From DASXRA01 sp963737425 (lineage in GTDB: Bacteria > Actinomycetota > Actinomycetes > Mycobacteriales > Jatrophihabitantaceae): a DNA stretch of 64,000 nucleotides. This document shows positions 17,415-26,109 of the stretch, one piece after another. Each line of letters begins with the position of its first letter. Position 1 is the stretch's first letter. Location of the stretch: contig CAVTSX010000010.1 of NCBI GenBank assembly GCA_963737425.1, positions 124,001 to 188,000 on the forward strand. Reading direction: 5' to 3'. Below the pieces are notes generated by a model that worked only from the letters and a program-made list of their open reading frames with translations, made no database searches and was not told the origin of the DNA. The translations under genes and the position numbers were made by a program.

Positions 17415-18023
17415 TCAGATCGCGTCGCCGAACCGCACCTGAGGGGCCGGCATCCGCCAGCGACGGGGCATGTAGGCCCGACTCCCGGCGTAGAAGGCGA
17501 TCGACCACGGGCCCTCCCGCACGCGGTCCAGGCGCGAGAGCGCCAGGTTCCGGATCCGCCTGCCGGTGAGGTACCACTCGACAACGATCGTGAACAGCAG
17601 GGCGATGACGGCGATGTTCAGGTACGGGATGAAGTAGCCGACGATCATCAGCGGGAACAAGATCAGCATGTAGTTAGAGAGCATCCGGTGTGAGTCGACC
17701 CAGTCACGGGCGATTTTGCGCACCGGGCCCTGATCGCGCTTAGGCAGCGCGGCCGGGTCGCCGCGCCGCAGGGCCTCGCGGAATGCCTGGTTGGTCATCG
17801 GCTTACCGGTGGCGGCCGAACTCGAACCCCCGCGCTTGGTCTGCTGCTTCTGCCACCGGTATGCCTCCTTGCGCGTCTTCGGCGCCTGTACCGGTCCACG
17901 CTGCGGGGTTGTGTCGCGTCGCTTCGGGGTAGGTCGTCCCTTGCCGGTGACGACGTCGGCGGACGGTTCGCGCGGTGTGGGATCCGGCTCCGGGGTGGCG
18001 GTGCGGCGGCGTAGCGGCTTCAC
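17415..18023 (-). CDS. DUF3043 family membrane protein
   Basis: A 202-residue protein with a long basic N-terminus (about 1-105, with KRRDTTPQRGP and KTRKEAYRWQKQ), then RDWVDSHRMLSNYM and two membrane helices (about 118-155), then a basic C-terminal tail. This is the DUF3043 pattern, and M. tuberculosis has a membrane protein (Rv2206) at this map position. GTG 18023 abuts the nadA TAG with no gap, so it is co-transcribed with nadA. Function unknown. Confidence 0.85.
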   Translation of the reverse strand: MKPLRRRTATPEPDPTPREPSADVVTGKGRPTPKRRDTTPQRGPVQAPKTRKEAYRWQKQQTKRGGSSSAATGKPMTNQAFREALRRGDPAALPKRDQGPVRKIARDWVDSHRMLSNYMLILFPLMIVGYFIPYLNIAVIALLFTIVVEWYLTGRRIRNLALSRLDRVREGPWSIAFYAGSRAYMPRRWRMPAPQVRFGDAI

Positions 18024-19208
18024 CTAGTCGAGAGTAGCGGTGGTCTGGGGAAGGGCCAGCATCCGATCGAGGGCAGCGCGTGCGTTGTCGGCAACCGATC
18101 CGTCGACCGTGATGCGATTGACCACCTCACCGCGAACGAGCGACTCGAGGGAATGGACCAGGTGCGGCAGGTCGATGCGGTTCATCGTCGCGCAGTAACA
18201 AACGGTCTTCTCCAGAAACGCGATGTGCTTGTCCGGGTGCCGGTCGGCCAGCCGGCGGACCAGGTTCAGTTCCGTGCCGACGGCCCACGACGAACCGGAG
18301 GGCGCAGCGTCGAGTGTCTTGATGATGAATTCGGTGGAACCGACCAGATCGGCCTTCAGCACGACCTCGTGGCGGCACTCCGGGTGCACCAGGATGTTGA
18401 CGTCTGGGACGCGGGCTCGTATCTCGTCGACGTTGTCCGCGCTGAAGCGGCCGTGCACCGAGCAATGCCCGCGCCACAGGATCATCTTCGCCTCGCGCAA
18501 CTGCTGGGAGCTCAGGCCACCGCCCGGTTTGTGCGGGTCGAAGAGCACGCAGTCGTCGAGGGAGAGGCCGAGTTCGAGCACTGCGGTGTTGCGGCCCAGG
18601 TGCTGGTCGGGCAGGAACAGCACCTTCTCACCCTGCTCGAATGCCCAGCGCAGGGCGCGTTCGGCGTTCGACGACGTGCATACCGTTCCGCCGTGGGCGC
18701 CGGTGAATCCCTTGATGGCGGCCGAGGAGTTCATGTACGTGACCGGGATGGTCACGTCAGCGACACCCGCGTCGGTGAGGACGTCCCAGGCGTCGAGCAC
18801 CTGCTGGCCGGTCGCCATGTCGGCCATGGAGCAGCCGGCTGCGAGGTCGGGCAGGATCACCTGCTGACTCGGCGCGGTGAGGATGTCGGCGGACTCGGCC
18901 ATGAAGTGCACGCCGCAGAAGACGATGTAGTCGGCGTCCGGGCGCGCCGCAGCGTCGCGGGCGAGCTTGAACGAGTCGCCGGTGACGTCGGCGAACTGGA
19001 TCACCTCGTCACGCTGGTAGTGATGGCCGAGCACGAAGACCTGATCGCCCAGCGCCGCCTTCGCGGCCCTGGCCCGTTCGACCAGATCCGGGTCAGATGC
19101 CGGCGGTAGGTCACCCGGACAGTCGACCCCACGCTCGGATCGCGGATCGGCGCCGCGTCCGAGTAGAAGCAGGGCGAGGGGCGTTGACTGCGGTTCGGTG
19201 AACGTCAC
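18024..19208 (-). CDS. nadA: Quinolinate synthase A
   Basis: A 394-residue [4Fe-4S] enzyme that condenses iminoaspartate and dihydroxyacetone phosphate to quinolinate for NAD synthesis. Family motifs are VLGHHYQRDEV, GDSFKLARDAA, CGVHFMAESADIL, GCSMADMA, HPECRHEV and KTVCYCATMNRID, which include the cluster cysteines. The start is GTG 19208. nadB and nadC are not adjacent, so the pathway must be completed elsewhere. The DUF3043 gene follows immediately. Confidence 0.95.
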   Translation of the reverse strand: MTFTEPQSTPLALLLLGRGADPRSERGVDCPGDLPPASDPDLVERARAAKAALGDQVFVLGHHYQRDEVIQFADVTGDSFKLARDAAARPDADYIVFCGVHFMAESADILTAPSQQVILPDLAAGCSMADMATGQQVLDAWDVLTDAGVADVTIPVTYMNSSAAIKGFTGAHGGTVCTSSNAERALRWAFEQGEKVLFLPDQHLGRNTAVLELGLSLDDCVLFDPHKPGGGLSSQQLREAKMILWRGHCSVHGRFSADNVDEIRARVPDVNILVHPECRHEVVLKADLVGSTEFIIKTLDAAPSGSSWAVGTELNLVRRLADRHPDKHIAFLEKTVCYCATMNRIDLPHLVHSLESLVRGEVVNRITVDGSVADNARAALDRMLALPQTTATLD

Positions 19209-19278
19209 GGCACCAATCTACGTATCGCACATGACCACGTGCTCCAATGTGGCGACTCGCACGGCGGAAGGAGGCCAG

Positions 19279-20187
19279 GTGCTGCCCACGCGGTTCTCCG
19301 GGCCCGGGTGGATGATGCTGCCCCTACGAGCGTTCCTCGGCGTCGTCTTCCTCTATGCGGGCATTTCCAAGATCGCGGACCGGCACTTCCTGGACGGCAC
19401 GTCGCCGATGTCGATCCATGCGACGGTCGTTGCGGTACGGCACGGCAGTCCGATCGGATCGCTGCTCGGGCCCGTCGTCGACCACGGTTTCGCGTTTGGC
19501 CTGTTGATGGCCTTCGCCGAGATCGCCGTGGGCCTGGGCGTCCTGCTCGGCCTGTTCACCAGGATCGCGGCGGCCGGCGGCATGGTGCTGTCATTGTCGC
19601 TGTGGCTCACGGTGAGCTGGAACGCCGAACCGTGGTTCACCAGCGCTGACGTCGTGTACCTGTCCGCGCTCACGCCGTTGCTGCTCGGTGGCGCGGCGGG
19701 CGTGCTGTCACTGGACGCGTGGCTCGACGACGTTCGCGAGCGGCATCCGGCACCCGGCGAGGACCGCACCCGGCGTGCGCTGCTCGGTGGCGCGGTTGCG
19801 CTGCTCGGCGCTGCATTGGCGGGTGGTTCGTCGCTGTTTCGGCGTTCCCCGTCGACGGCACCGGCACCTGTGCCGGCCGGCCAGAGTGGCCACGCGTTGG
19901 CGAACGCAGCCGACGTTCCGGTCGGCGGAGGCACTCAGGTTCGCGATCCGGTCACCGGGCACACCGACTGGGTGCTTCAGTTGCAGCCCGGGGCATTCAC
20001 GGCATACGACGCCACCTGCCCGCATCAGGGCTGCCCGGTGACATTCGTCTCGCCGAGCGCAGGCTTTTCCTGCCCGTGCCACGGATCGCGCTTCGACGCG
20101 AGCGGCCATCGGCTTTCCGGCCCTGCACCTTCGGGTCTCACCCCGATCTCGGTTACGGTGGTCGGTGGCGAAGTCCGATCAGGATGA
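19279..20187 (+). CDS. DoxX-Rieske fusion membrane protein
   Basis: A 302-residue fusion. The N-terminal part is a four-helix DoxX domain (about 10-145). After a linker comes a twin-arginine-like motif RTRRALLGG with a hydrophobic stretch (about 160-185), then a C-terminal Rieske domain with CPHQGCP and CPCHGS, the Cys-His pairs of a [2Fe-2S] cluster. This layout suggests Sec insertion of DoxX and Tat export of the Rieske domain, as for actinobacterial QcrA. It may pass electrons to or from quinones. I chose GTG 19279 because AAGGAGG precedes it; the frame is open from 19198. Confidence 0.85.
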   Translation: MLPTRFSGPGWMMLPLRAFLGVVFLYAGISKIADRHFLDGTSPMSIHATVVAVRHGSPIGSLLGPVVDHGFAFGLLMAFAEIAVGLGVLLGLFTRIAAAGGMVLSLSLWLTVSWNAEPWFTSADVVYLSALTPLLLGGAAGVLSLDAWLDDVRERHPAPGEDRTRRALLGGAVALLGAALAGGSSLFRRSPSTAPAPVPAGQSGHALANAADVPVGGGTQVRDPVTGHTDWVLQLQPGAFTAYDATCPHQGCPVTFVSPSAGFSCPCHGSRFDASGHRLSGPAPSGLTPISVTVVGGEVRSG

Positions 20188-20274
20188 TCTGCGCGCGTAT
20201 GCTGGGAATAGCTTCCTGGCGCGGCCGGGTTGCGCCGAAGTAAGAGTTCCACCCGCCCACGACCGGGGAGTCAG

Positions 20275-20658
20275 ATGTCCGCAACAGATACCACCAGCGT
20301 CGAGCTCACCAGCGCTCCGGCGCAGGCGCCCGCAACCGGTCTGTCGCTTACCGAATTCGCTGCGACGAAGGTCCGCGCACTGCTCGAGCAAGAAGGTCGA
20401 GACGACCTGCGGTTGCGCGTTGCGGTCCAGCCCGGCGGTTGCTCGGGCCTGCAGTACCAGCTTTTCTTCGACGAGCGAAGCCTCGACGGCGACCTCGACA
20501 TCGATGCCGGCGTTCCCGTCGTCGTCGACCGCATGAGCGCTCCGTACCTCGTCGGCGCCACGATCGATTTCACCGACACCATCGAGCAGCAGGGCTTCAC
20601 CATCGACAACCCGAATGCCTCGGGCGGCTGCGCCTGCGGCAACTCCTTCTGCGGCTGA
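20275..20658 (+). CDS. erpA: A-type iron-sulfur carrier (HesB/IscA/ErpA family)
   Basis: A 127-residue Fe-S cluster carrier. The three ligand cysteines are in GGCSGLQY and the C-terminal GGCACGNSFCG, the IscA/ErpA C...CxC pattern. It probably delivers clusters to apo-proteins, for which Rieske, NadA and LipA-type proteins are local candidates. It corresponds to Rv2204c. ATG 20275 follows GGGGAG. A strong terminator follows at 20696. The symbol erpA rather than iscA is a judgement. Confidence 0.9.
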   Translation: MSATDTTSVELTSAPAQAPATGLSLTEFAATKVRALLEQEGRDDLRLRVAVQPGGCSGLQYQLFFDERSLDGDLDIDAGVPVVVDRMSAPYLVGATIDFTDTIEQQGFTIDNPNASGGCACGNSFCG

Positions 20659-20695
20659 CAACACCTGCCGGCTGACGAGCCGGCTGCGTGCAGCG

Positions 20696-20742
20696 AAAGA
20701 CCTTCCTGCGCATCCCACGATGTGCGGGAAGGTCCTTTCTTT
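20696..20742 (+). terminator. Rho-independent terminator after the HesB gene
   Basis: A GC-rich hairpin of about 14 bp pairs GACCTTCCTGCGCA with TGTGCGGGAAGGTC across an eight-base loop, with a few mismatches. It is flanked by AAA and a T-rich run (CTTTCTTT). It separates the Fe-S carrier from the zinc operon. Confidence 0.85.
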
Positions 20743-20770
20743 GTCCGGACGAGGGGATCGGCGGCATTCC

Positions 20771-20800
20771 TAGTTGACAATGGATTCCATTTTAGGATTA
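20771..20800 (+). promoter_or_regulatory. Probable Zur box and promoter of the znu operon
   Basis: The palindrome AATGGATTCCATT within TTGACAATGGATTCCATTTT lies about 75 bases before znuA. It overlaps a TTGACA -35-like element and TA-rich -10-like sequence. It has the size and AT character of Zur operators in actinobacteria. Repression by the Zur encoded at 24614 under zinc-replete conditions is inferred. Confidence 0.7.
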
Positions 20801-20868
20801 GCTGTCGCTAGGACGTCACGCCGCCCGCGGCGCGACGAGATCCGACCTCGATCAGCGCAGGGAGATCC

Positions 20869-21807
20869 ATGCTTCGCCGGGTTGTTGTGGCGACTGCCGC
20901 CGTAGTCGCCGCCGCGATGGCCGTGACGTCATGCGGCACAACCCGCGGAGCAGACGGTGGTCCGGGCGGCACCGGGCAGGGGGGCAGCAGAGTGCTCGCC
21001 GTAGCGGCGAGCATCAACACCTGGGGCAGCATCCTGGCGCAGTTGGGCGGCACGCGCGTACATGCGACGTCGATCATCACGGACCCCGACACCGACCCGC
21101 ACGACTACGAGCCCACGCCGGCCGACGGCCGCACCATCGCCCGCGCACAGGTGTTCGTCGAGAACGGCATCGGTTACGACTCCTGGGCAGCGAAGACGGT
21201 CGCCGCGAACTCCGACTCTTCCGGCACTGTGATCAACGTCGGCAAGCTGGTCGGCGTGCCGGGCAGCGGCAACCCGCATCGCTGGTACTCGCCCAACGAT
21301 GTCGACCAGGTTGCCGACGCGATCACAGCCGCGCTGCAGAAGGCGGACCCGGCCGATGCCACGTACTTCGCCGGCCGTCGAAGCGCATTCGAGAACACCG
21401 ATCTGGCCGAGTATCACCGGCTGATCGCAGACATCAGGGCCAGGTACGCAGGCACGCCGGTCGGCGCGAGCGAGAGCATCTTCACGCCCCTCGCCGATGC
21501 GCTCGGCCTGGATCTGGTCACACCGGCGAGCTTCCTCAAGGCGATCAGCGAGGGCACCGACCCGTCGGCGGCCGACAAGTCGAGGATCGATCAGCAGATC
21601 AGCGCGAGGATGATCAAGGTCTACGTGTTCAACAGTCAGAACGCCACGCCTGACGTGTCAGCACAGGTTGCCGCGGCGAAGCAGGCGGGCATCCCGGTCT
21701 CGACAGTCACCGAGACCCTCGCGCCTGCCGGCGCCAGCTTCCAGGACTGGCAGGTGGCGCAACTGCGCGCGCTTGAAGCCGCGCTCGACCAGGCTCTGGG
21801 GAGATGA
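20869..21807 (+). CDS. znuA: Zinc ABC transporter substrate-binding lipoprotein
   Basis: A 312-residue TroA/ZnuA-family lipoprotein with lipobox VTSC (Cys at about 22). Metal ligands are likely His in DPHDYEPT, His in GNPHRWYSP and Glu in GASESIFTP, the place of the third His in classical ZnuA. The C-terminal half has VFNSQN, VTETLAP and SFQDWQ, typical of one Zn/Mn-binding subgroup. No His-rich loop is present. It is first in the znu operon behind the Zur-type palindrome, so zinc is the likeliest substrate. Confidence 0.88.
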   Translation: MLRRVVVATAAVVAAAMAVTSCGTTRGADGGPGGTGQGGSRVLAVAASINTWGSILAQLGGTRVHATSIITDPDTDPHDYEPTPADGRTIARAQVFVENGIGYDSWAAKTVAANSDSSGTVINVGKLVGVPGSGNPHRWYSPNDVDQVADAITAALQKADPADATYFAGRRSAFENTDLAEYHRLIADIRARYAGTPVGASESIFTPLADALGLDLVTPASFLKAISEGTDPSAADKSRIDQQISARMIKVYVFNSQNATPDVSAQVAAAKQAGIPVSTVTETLAPAGASFQDWQVAQLRALEAALDQALGR

Positions 21808-21814
21808 GCAAGGC

Positions 21815-22702
21815 ATGACGAGGTCTATCGGCAGCCCGGATACTGAGCCGGTGACCGACACGCCCCAGGGGCCGCATTCGGCCGGTGCGGCGGCGGTTGT
21901 GGCCATGGAACACGTGTCGGCGACCATCGGTGGGCGCACCATCTGGTCCGATGTCACGCTGCGCGTTCACGCGGGCGAGTTCGCCGCGGTGCTCGGCCCG
22001 AACGGCGTCGGCAAGTCGACCCTGCTCAAGGCGATCCTCGGCCTGCAGCCGATCGGCGCCGGGAACCTACAGGTGCTCGGTTCGCGTCCCGGGCGGCACA
22101 ACGCACGCATCGGCTATCTGCCGCAGCGGCGAGCCTTCGATCCGGCGACGCGGGTGCGCGGCATCGACATAGTTCGTCTCGGCTGGGACGGCGATCGGTG
22201 GGGCACACCGTTGCCGGCGTGGCCGTCGAGCCGACGCGCGCGTGCCGCGCGTGAGCGGGTCAACGAGGTCGTCGACCTCGTCGGTGCGCAAGGCTATGCG
22301 CACCGTCCCATCGGGCAATGCTCAGGCGGCGAGCAACAGCGCCTGCTCATCGCGCAGGCGCTGGTGCGCCAACCGGAACTGCTCGTGCTCGACGAGCCGC
22401 TCGACAGCCTCGACGTCACCAACCAGGCGTCGGTGAGTGCGCTCATCCAGTCGGTGTGCCGCACCCAGGGGGTCGCGGTGATGCTGGTTGCGCACGACGT
22501 GAATCCGATCCTGCCGTATCTCGATCAGGTCATCTATCTCGCGCACGGCGGTGCGGTCATGGGCCCGCCGGAGCAGGTGATCACCGCCGACACGCTGACC
22601 ATGCTCTACGGCACCCCCATCGACGTCCTACACGACCGCGCCGGGCGCCTGGTCGTCGTCGGCCAGCCCGACATGCACACCCACCACCGGGCACCCGCAT
22701 GA
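21815..22702 (+). CDS. znuC: Zinc ABC transporter ATPase
   Basis: A 295-residue ABC ATPase. Walker A is GPNGVGKST, the Q-loop lies in IGYLPQRRAFDP, the signature is CSGGEQQR and Walker B is LLVLDEPLDSLD. The H-loop is VAHDVNP. The variable N-terminal 30 residues precede the conserved fold. ATG 21815 lies seven bases after the znuA stop; GTG 21851 is an alternative. It powers the two permeases that follow. Confidence 0.92.
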   Translation: MTRSIGSPDTEPVTDTPQGPHSAGAAAVVAMEHVSATIGGRTIWSDVTLRVHAGEFAAVLGPNGVGKSTLLKAILGLQPIGAGNLQVLGSRPGRHNARIGYLPQRRAFDPATRVRGIDIVRLGWDGDRWGTPLPAWPSSRRARAARERVNEVVDLVGAQGYAHRPIGQCSGGEQQRLLIAQALVRQPELLVLDEPLDSLDVTNQASVSALIQSVCRTQGVAVMLVAHDVNPILPYLDQVIYLAHGGAVMGPPEQVITADTLTMLYGTPIDVLHDRAGRLVVVGQPDMHTHHRAPA

Positions 22703-22754
22703 CGCGCCGCCTACCGTCGCGCTGCGTTGCCCCTGCGACGCTGCGAGCGCGCAC

Positions 22755-23678
22755 GTGAGCACCGAATTGACATGGAATCTCGTTGACGACGTGCGTCAGT
22801 TGCTGAGCTTCCACTTCATGCTCAATGCGCTTCGCGCAGGCACGATCGTGGCCGTCGTGGCGGGCGCGATCGGGTACTTCATGGTGCTGCGCCGGCAGGC
22901 GTTTGCCGGCCACACTCTGGCTCTGATCGGCTTCCCCGGCGCCGCTGCGGCCACCTGGCTCGGCATCAGCACCGGCTTCGGCTACTTCGGCTTCTGCATC
23001 GCGGCCGCACTGGTCATCGCGGCGCTGCCCGGCGCGGGTCGCGCTACGGCCACGCTCGGTAGATCCGGCGAGGAATCGGCCGTCATCGGAACCGTGCAGG
23101 CATTCGCGCTGGCATGTGGGTTCCTGTTCGTCAGCCTCTACAAGGGATTCCTCAACGGCCTGAACAGCTTGCTGTTCGGCACTATCACCGGCGTCACCGA
23201 CCGCCAGGTCATCGTCTTGCTGGTGGCCGGTGGTGGATGCCTGGCTGTGCTTGCGGCGCTCGGGCGCCCGCTGCTGTTCACGAGCATCGACCCTGATGTG
23301 GCGCGGGCGCGCGGCGTGCCGGTTCGGTTGGTCGGTACGGCATTCCTCGTTCTGCTGGCGATCGCCGCGGCGGGAACCAGCCAGGTCACGGGCAGCCTGC
23401 TGGTGTTCTCCTTGCTGGTCGCGCCAGCGGCGACCGCAAGTCGGCTCACAGCGCGCCCGGCATTGGGGCTGGCCCTCTCGATCGGACTCGCGTTGCTGGT
23501 CACCTGGATCGGTGAGGGGATCGCCTTCTTCTCGCCGTATCCGATCGGCTTCTGGGTGACGAGCCTCGCGTTCGGCGCGTACCTGCTGGCAATCATTTAT
23601 CGCGCCGTGATGGACCGGCTCGGCCGAGTCCGGCACGGAGAGAGTCCGCGGCCTCTCGTGTCGGGGACCGCGGCATGA
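22755..23678 (+). CDS. znuB: Zinc ABC transporter permease, first subunit
   Basis: A 307-residue ABC-3 family permease with about eight hydrophobic segments. It includes FMVLRRQAFAGHTLALIGFPG, a ZnuB-like cytoplasmic motif, and VARARGVPVRLVG, the coupling-loop region. Its TGA overlaps the ATG of the next permease. Two dissimilar permeases suggest a heterodimeric channel rather than the homodimer of E. coli ZnuB. Confidence 0.88.
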   Translation: MSTELTWNLVDDVRQLLSFHFMLNALRAGTIVAVVAGAIGYFMVLRRQAFAGHTLALIGFPGAAAATWLGISTGFGYFGFCIAAALVIAALPGAGRATATLGRSGEESAVIGTVQAFALACGFLFVSLYKGFLNGLNSLLFGTITGVTDRQVIVLLVAGGGCLAVLAALGRPLLFTSIDPDVARARGVPVRLVGTAFLVLLAIAAAGTSQVTGSLLVFSLLVAPAATASRLTARPALGLALSIGLALLVTWIGEGIAFFSPYPIGFWVTSLAFGAYLLAIIYRAVMDRLGRVRHGESPRPLVSGTAA

Positions 23679-24592
23679 GCACACTTGCTGTCGGCCCGAT
23701 CTCCGGCCTGGCCAACATGCTGTCGCATCCCTTCATCCAGCACGCGTTCGTGGCGGGCACCGCAATCGGGTTGCTGTCTGGCCTCGTGGGCTACTTCGTG
23801 GTGCTGCGTGGGCAGGTGTTCGCCGGCGACGCGCTGTCGCACGTCGCGTACGCCGGCGCGCTCGCGGCGCTCGCGGCGGGGGTCGATCTGCGGTTCGGGC
23901 TGTTCGCGGCGACCATCGCGGTCGGCCTGGGTCTTGGCCTGCTGGGTGGCCGCGGTGTGGCCGACGACGTCGTCATCGGCACCACCTTCGCCTGGGTGCT
24001 CGGGTTGGGCGTCTTCTTCCTGGCCATCTACACGAACCACGCGAGCACGAGCAACGGCGCTGCGAACGTGAACGTGTTGTTCGGTTCGATCTTCGGCATC
24101 AGCCGCGGCGCGGCTGCCGCCGCAGCGTGGATCGCGATCGGCCTGATCGTCGTACTGCTCGCCGTAGCCCGCCCATTGCTGTTCGCCAGCCTCGACCCGG
24201 CCGTCGCCGCCGCACGGGGCGTTCCGGTGCGCCTGCTCGGGCCGCTGTTTCTCGCGATCGTCGGGGCGACCGCGGCCGAGGCCAGCCAGGCGGTTGGCGC
24301 GCTGCTGCTGTTCGGTCTGCTCGCCGCGCCGGCCGCGGCGGCCCAACGTCTGACGGACCGGCCCTGGCGGGCGCTGGCGTTGTCGGCGCTGCTTGCGGTG
24401 GCGGCGGTGTGGGCCGGCCTGTGTCTGGCATACGCCGCGCCAAGGCTCCCGGCGAGCTTCGCGATCATGGCATTCGCCGCGGCGGAATACGCGCTTGCCG
24501 CACTGAGCAGCGTCGGCCGGCGCAGGCGGTTCACGCGTCGCGAGCTGCGTGTCGATACCGAGATGATCGGCGAGGCCTCCGTTCCGACCTGA
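23675..24592 (+). CDS. znuB: Zinc ABC transporter permease, second subunit
   Basis: A 305-residue ABC-3 permease, translationally coupled to the preceding one by ATGA. It has GYFVVLRGQVFAGDALSHVAYAG, the classical ZnuB-type loop with a histidine, and AAARGVPVRLLGP in the coupling region. About eight membrane segments are present. It ends 21 bp before the stop of the convergent zur gene. Confidence 0.88.
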   Translation: MSTLAVGPISGLANMLSHPFIQHAFVAGTAIGLLSGLVGYFVVLRGQVFAGDALSHVAYAGALAALAAGVDLRFGLFAATIAVGLGLGLLGGRGVADDVVIGTTFAWVLGLGVFFLAIYTNHASTSNGAANVNVLFGSIFGISRGAAAAAAWIAIGLIVVLLAVARPLLFASLDPAVAAARGVPVRLLGPLFLAIVGATAAEASQAVGALLLFGLLAAPAAAAQRLTDRPWRALALSALLAVAAVWAGLCLAYAAPRLPASFAIMAFAAAEYALAALSSVGRRRRFTRRELRVDTEMIGEASVPT

Positions 24593-24613
24593 CGGCGGCA
24601 CGGGGTTGACGGG

Positions 24614-25105
24614 TCAGTTGCGGCGCACCCGACCGGACTGGCGCGTCGAATGCTCAGGACACAGGCCGAATACCTCGATGGTGTGGCTGATCTCGGTATA
24701 ACCGGCCGCGGCAGCCACTCGGTCGGCCCATTTCTCGACCTCAGGTCCGCTGACCTCGACGCTGCGTCCGCAGACGCGGCACACGAGGTGGTGATGGTGC
24801 CCAGCGGGCGCTCCGTGCGATGCCGTGCCTATTCCGCACAACCGGAACTGCGATTCGCCCTCCGCGCTGTGCACGACGTCTGCGCTGCCGCGTTCGGCGA
24901 GTTGGTTCAGGTGCCGGTAGACGGTTGTCAGGCCGATCCGATCCCCGCGCCGGCGCAGTTCGGCGAACAGGTCCTGGGCCGTGCGGAATCCGTCCGCGTC
25001 GCGCAGCACGGCCTCGACGGCCGCGGCCTGGCGGGTATTGCGCAGCCGCCCCGCGGGCCGGCCCGGCTCGGTGTCCACCGGGTTCGCGGGCTCCTCGCCG
25101 GTCAT
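24614..25105 (-). CDS. zur: Zinc uptake regulator, Fur family
   Basis: A 163-residue Fur-family repressor. The N-terminal winged helix has RNTRQAAAVEAVL and GLTTVYRHLNQLAE, which is the recognition helix. The C-terminal domain has the His-rich sensor motif GHHHHLVCRVCG. The structural zinc site uses Cys-x-x-Cys here and CPEH near the C-terminus, where Fur proteins usually have a second CxxC, so the fourth ligand would be His or is lost. The position next to znuABB and the Zur-like palindrome support zinc regulation. Confidence 0.88.
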   Translation of the reverse strand: MTGEEPANPVDTEPGRPAGRLRNTRQAAAVEAVLRDADGFRTAQDLFAELRRRGDRIGLTTVYRHLNQLAERGSADVVHSAEGESQFRLCGIGTASHGAPAGHHHHLVCRVCGRSVEVSGPEVEKWADRVAAAAGYTEISHTIEVFGLCPEHSTRQSGRVRRN

Positions 25106-25289
25106 CGGTCGTGCTCCTCGGCGTTGGGGTCGGGCGCGGCCGGCCGGACGGGCGGTCGGTACGTCGCAGCCTGCATCGCGCTCACGTTGCGAACATTAAC
25201 AAGTTCGCGCGTCGCCGACGGGGTGCTGCGCCCTCGGCCCGGCCGGCACGATCTGTGTGCCCAGAGGCAATGCGGGCACCGTCGCGGCC

Positions 25290-26027
25290 TCAGACCAGAC
25301 GCTGGCCGCCGTCGATCGGCAAGACTGCGCCCGTCAGATGCCTGGCGCTCGTCACGAACAGCGCTGCCTCGCCGATGTCCTCGGGCGTGCCGGTGCGCCC
25401 GACCGGCAGGCGACGAGCCATGTCCTCGAGCATCGCGTCCTTTCTCGGCCCGGCGACCTTCTCCCACACGGGCGTATCGACCCAACCCGGCGACAACACG
25501 TTGACGCGGATCGGCGCCAGTTCGAGGGCCAGCGCACGCGCGAGTCCGGTCAGCGCGCTGTTGACGGCCGCGACGACCGATCCGCCCGGCGCGGGCCGTT
25601 CGGTCGCGATGCCGCCGGTGAACGTTATGGAAGCGCCCTCGCGCAGGTGTGTCGGCGCATGCTTGGCAATCAGCAGCGCCGCGATCAGTTTGGAGTCGAT
25701 GAGCCGGCGTGCGTCTGCGATCTCCATCGAGTCGATCAGCCGGTAGCCGGCGACATCGGCAGCGGTCACGATGATGTGGTCGAGCATGCCGGTGTCGTCG
25801 AAGAACCGCCGCACCTGATCTTCGTCGGTGACATCTGCGGCCGCCGTCCGCACCTGACCCGGACTGGCCAGTTCCTGTTCGGCCGCAAGTAGCCGTTCGG
25901 GGGAGCGCCCGACGAGCACCACGGCCGCTCCGGTACGCAGAAGGACCCGCGCGACGCCCAGTCCGATGCCGGAACTACCGCCGATCACGGCGAATACGGG
26001 CCGGTCGTTGTCAGGACGTTCAGTCAT
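25290..26027 (-). CDS. Short-chain dehydrogenase/reductase-like protein with atypical active site
   Basis: A 245-residue SDR-fold protein with the cofactor motif GGSSGIG (about 12-18) and C-terminal RVNVLSPGWVDTPV. The catalytic Tyr-x-x-x-Lys is not present: the stretch GGSVVAAVNSALTGLARAL aligns with Val and Asn at those places. Related atypical SDRs with VN-AL in this position exist, so it may be a known subgroup with other chemistry. I chose ATG 26027, which has GGAGAT upstream; the frame is open to 26408. It is divergent from the MarR gene, so that regulator probably controls it. Confidence 0.82.
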   Translation of the reverse strand: MTERPDNDRPVFAVIGGSSGIGLGVARVLLRTGAAVVLVGRSPERLLAAEQELASPGQVRTAAADVTDEDQVRRFFDDTGMLDHIIVTAADVAGYRLIDSMEIADARRLIDSKLIAALLIAKHAPTHLREGASITFTGGIATERPAPGGSVVAAVNSALTGLARALALELAPIRVNVLSPGWVDTPVWEKVAGPRKDAMLEDMARRLPVGRTGTPEDIGEAALFVTSARHLTGAVLPIDGGQRLV

Positions 26028-26109
26028 GCGAATCTCCATTGAGAGAGGTACAGGTACTCGGATTATCTTAGTCATCGAAATATCGGAGTGCTCGTGTAGG
26101 GTCTGGGCG
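26028..26109. promoter_or_regulatory. Divergent promoter region between SDR and MarR genes
   Basis: These 82 bases are locally AT-rich (GATTATCTTAGTCATCGAAATATC), unlike the surrounding DNA. The imperfect dyad there is a possible MarR-family operator. The assignment rests only on position and base composition. Confidence 0.35.

Noticed and set aside
21470..21500. Glu instead of the third His metal ligand in ZnuA.
   Set aside because: This Glu is the norm in a known subgroup of Zn/Mn-binding proteins with the same VTET and SFQDW motifs, so it is not unusual.
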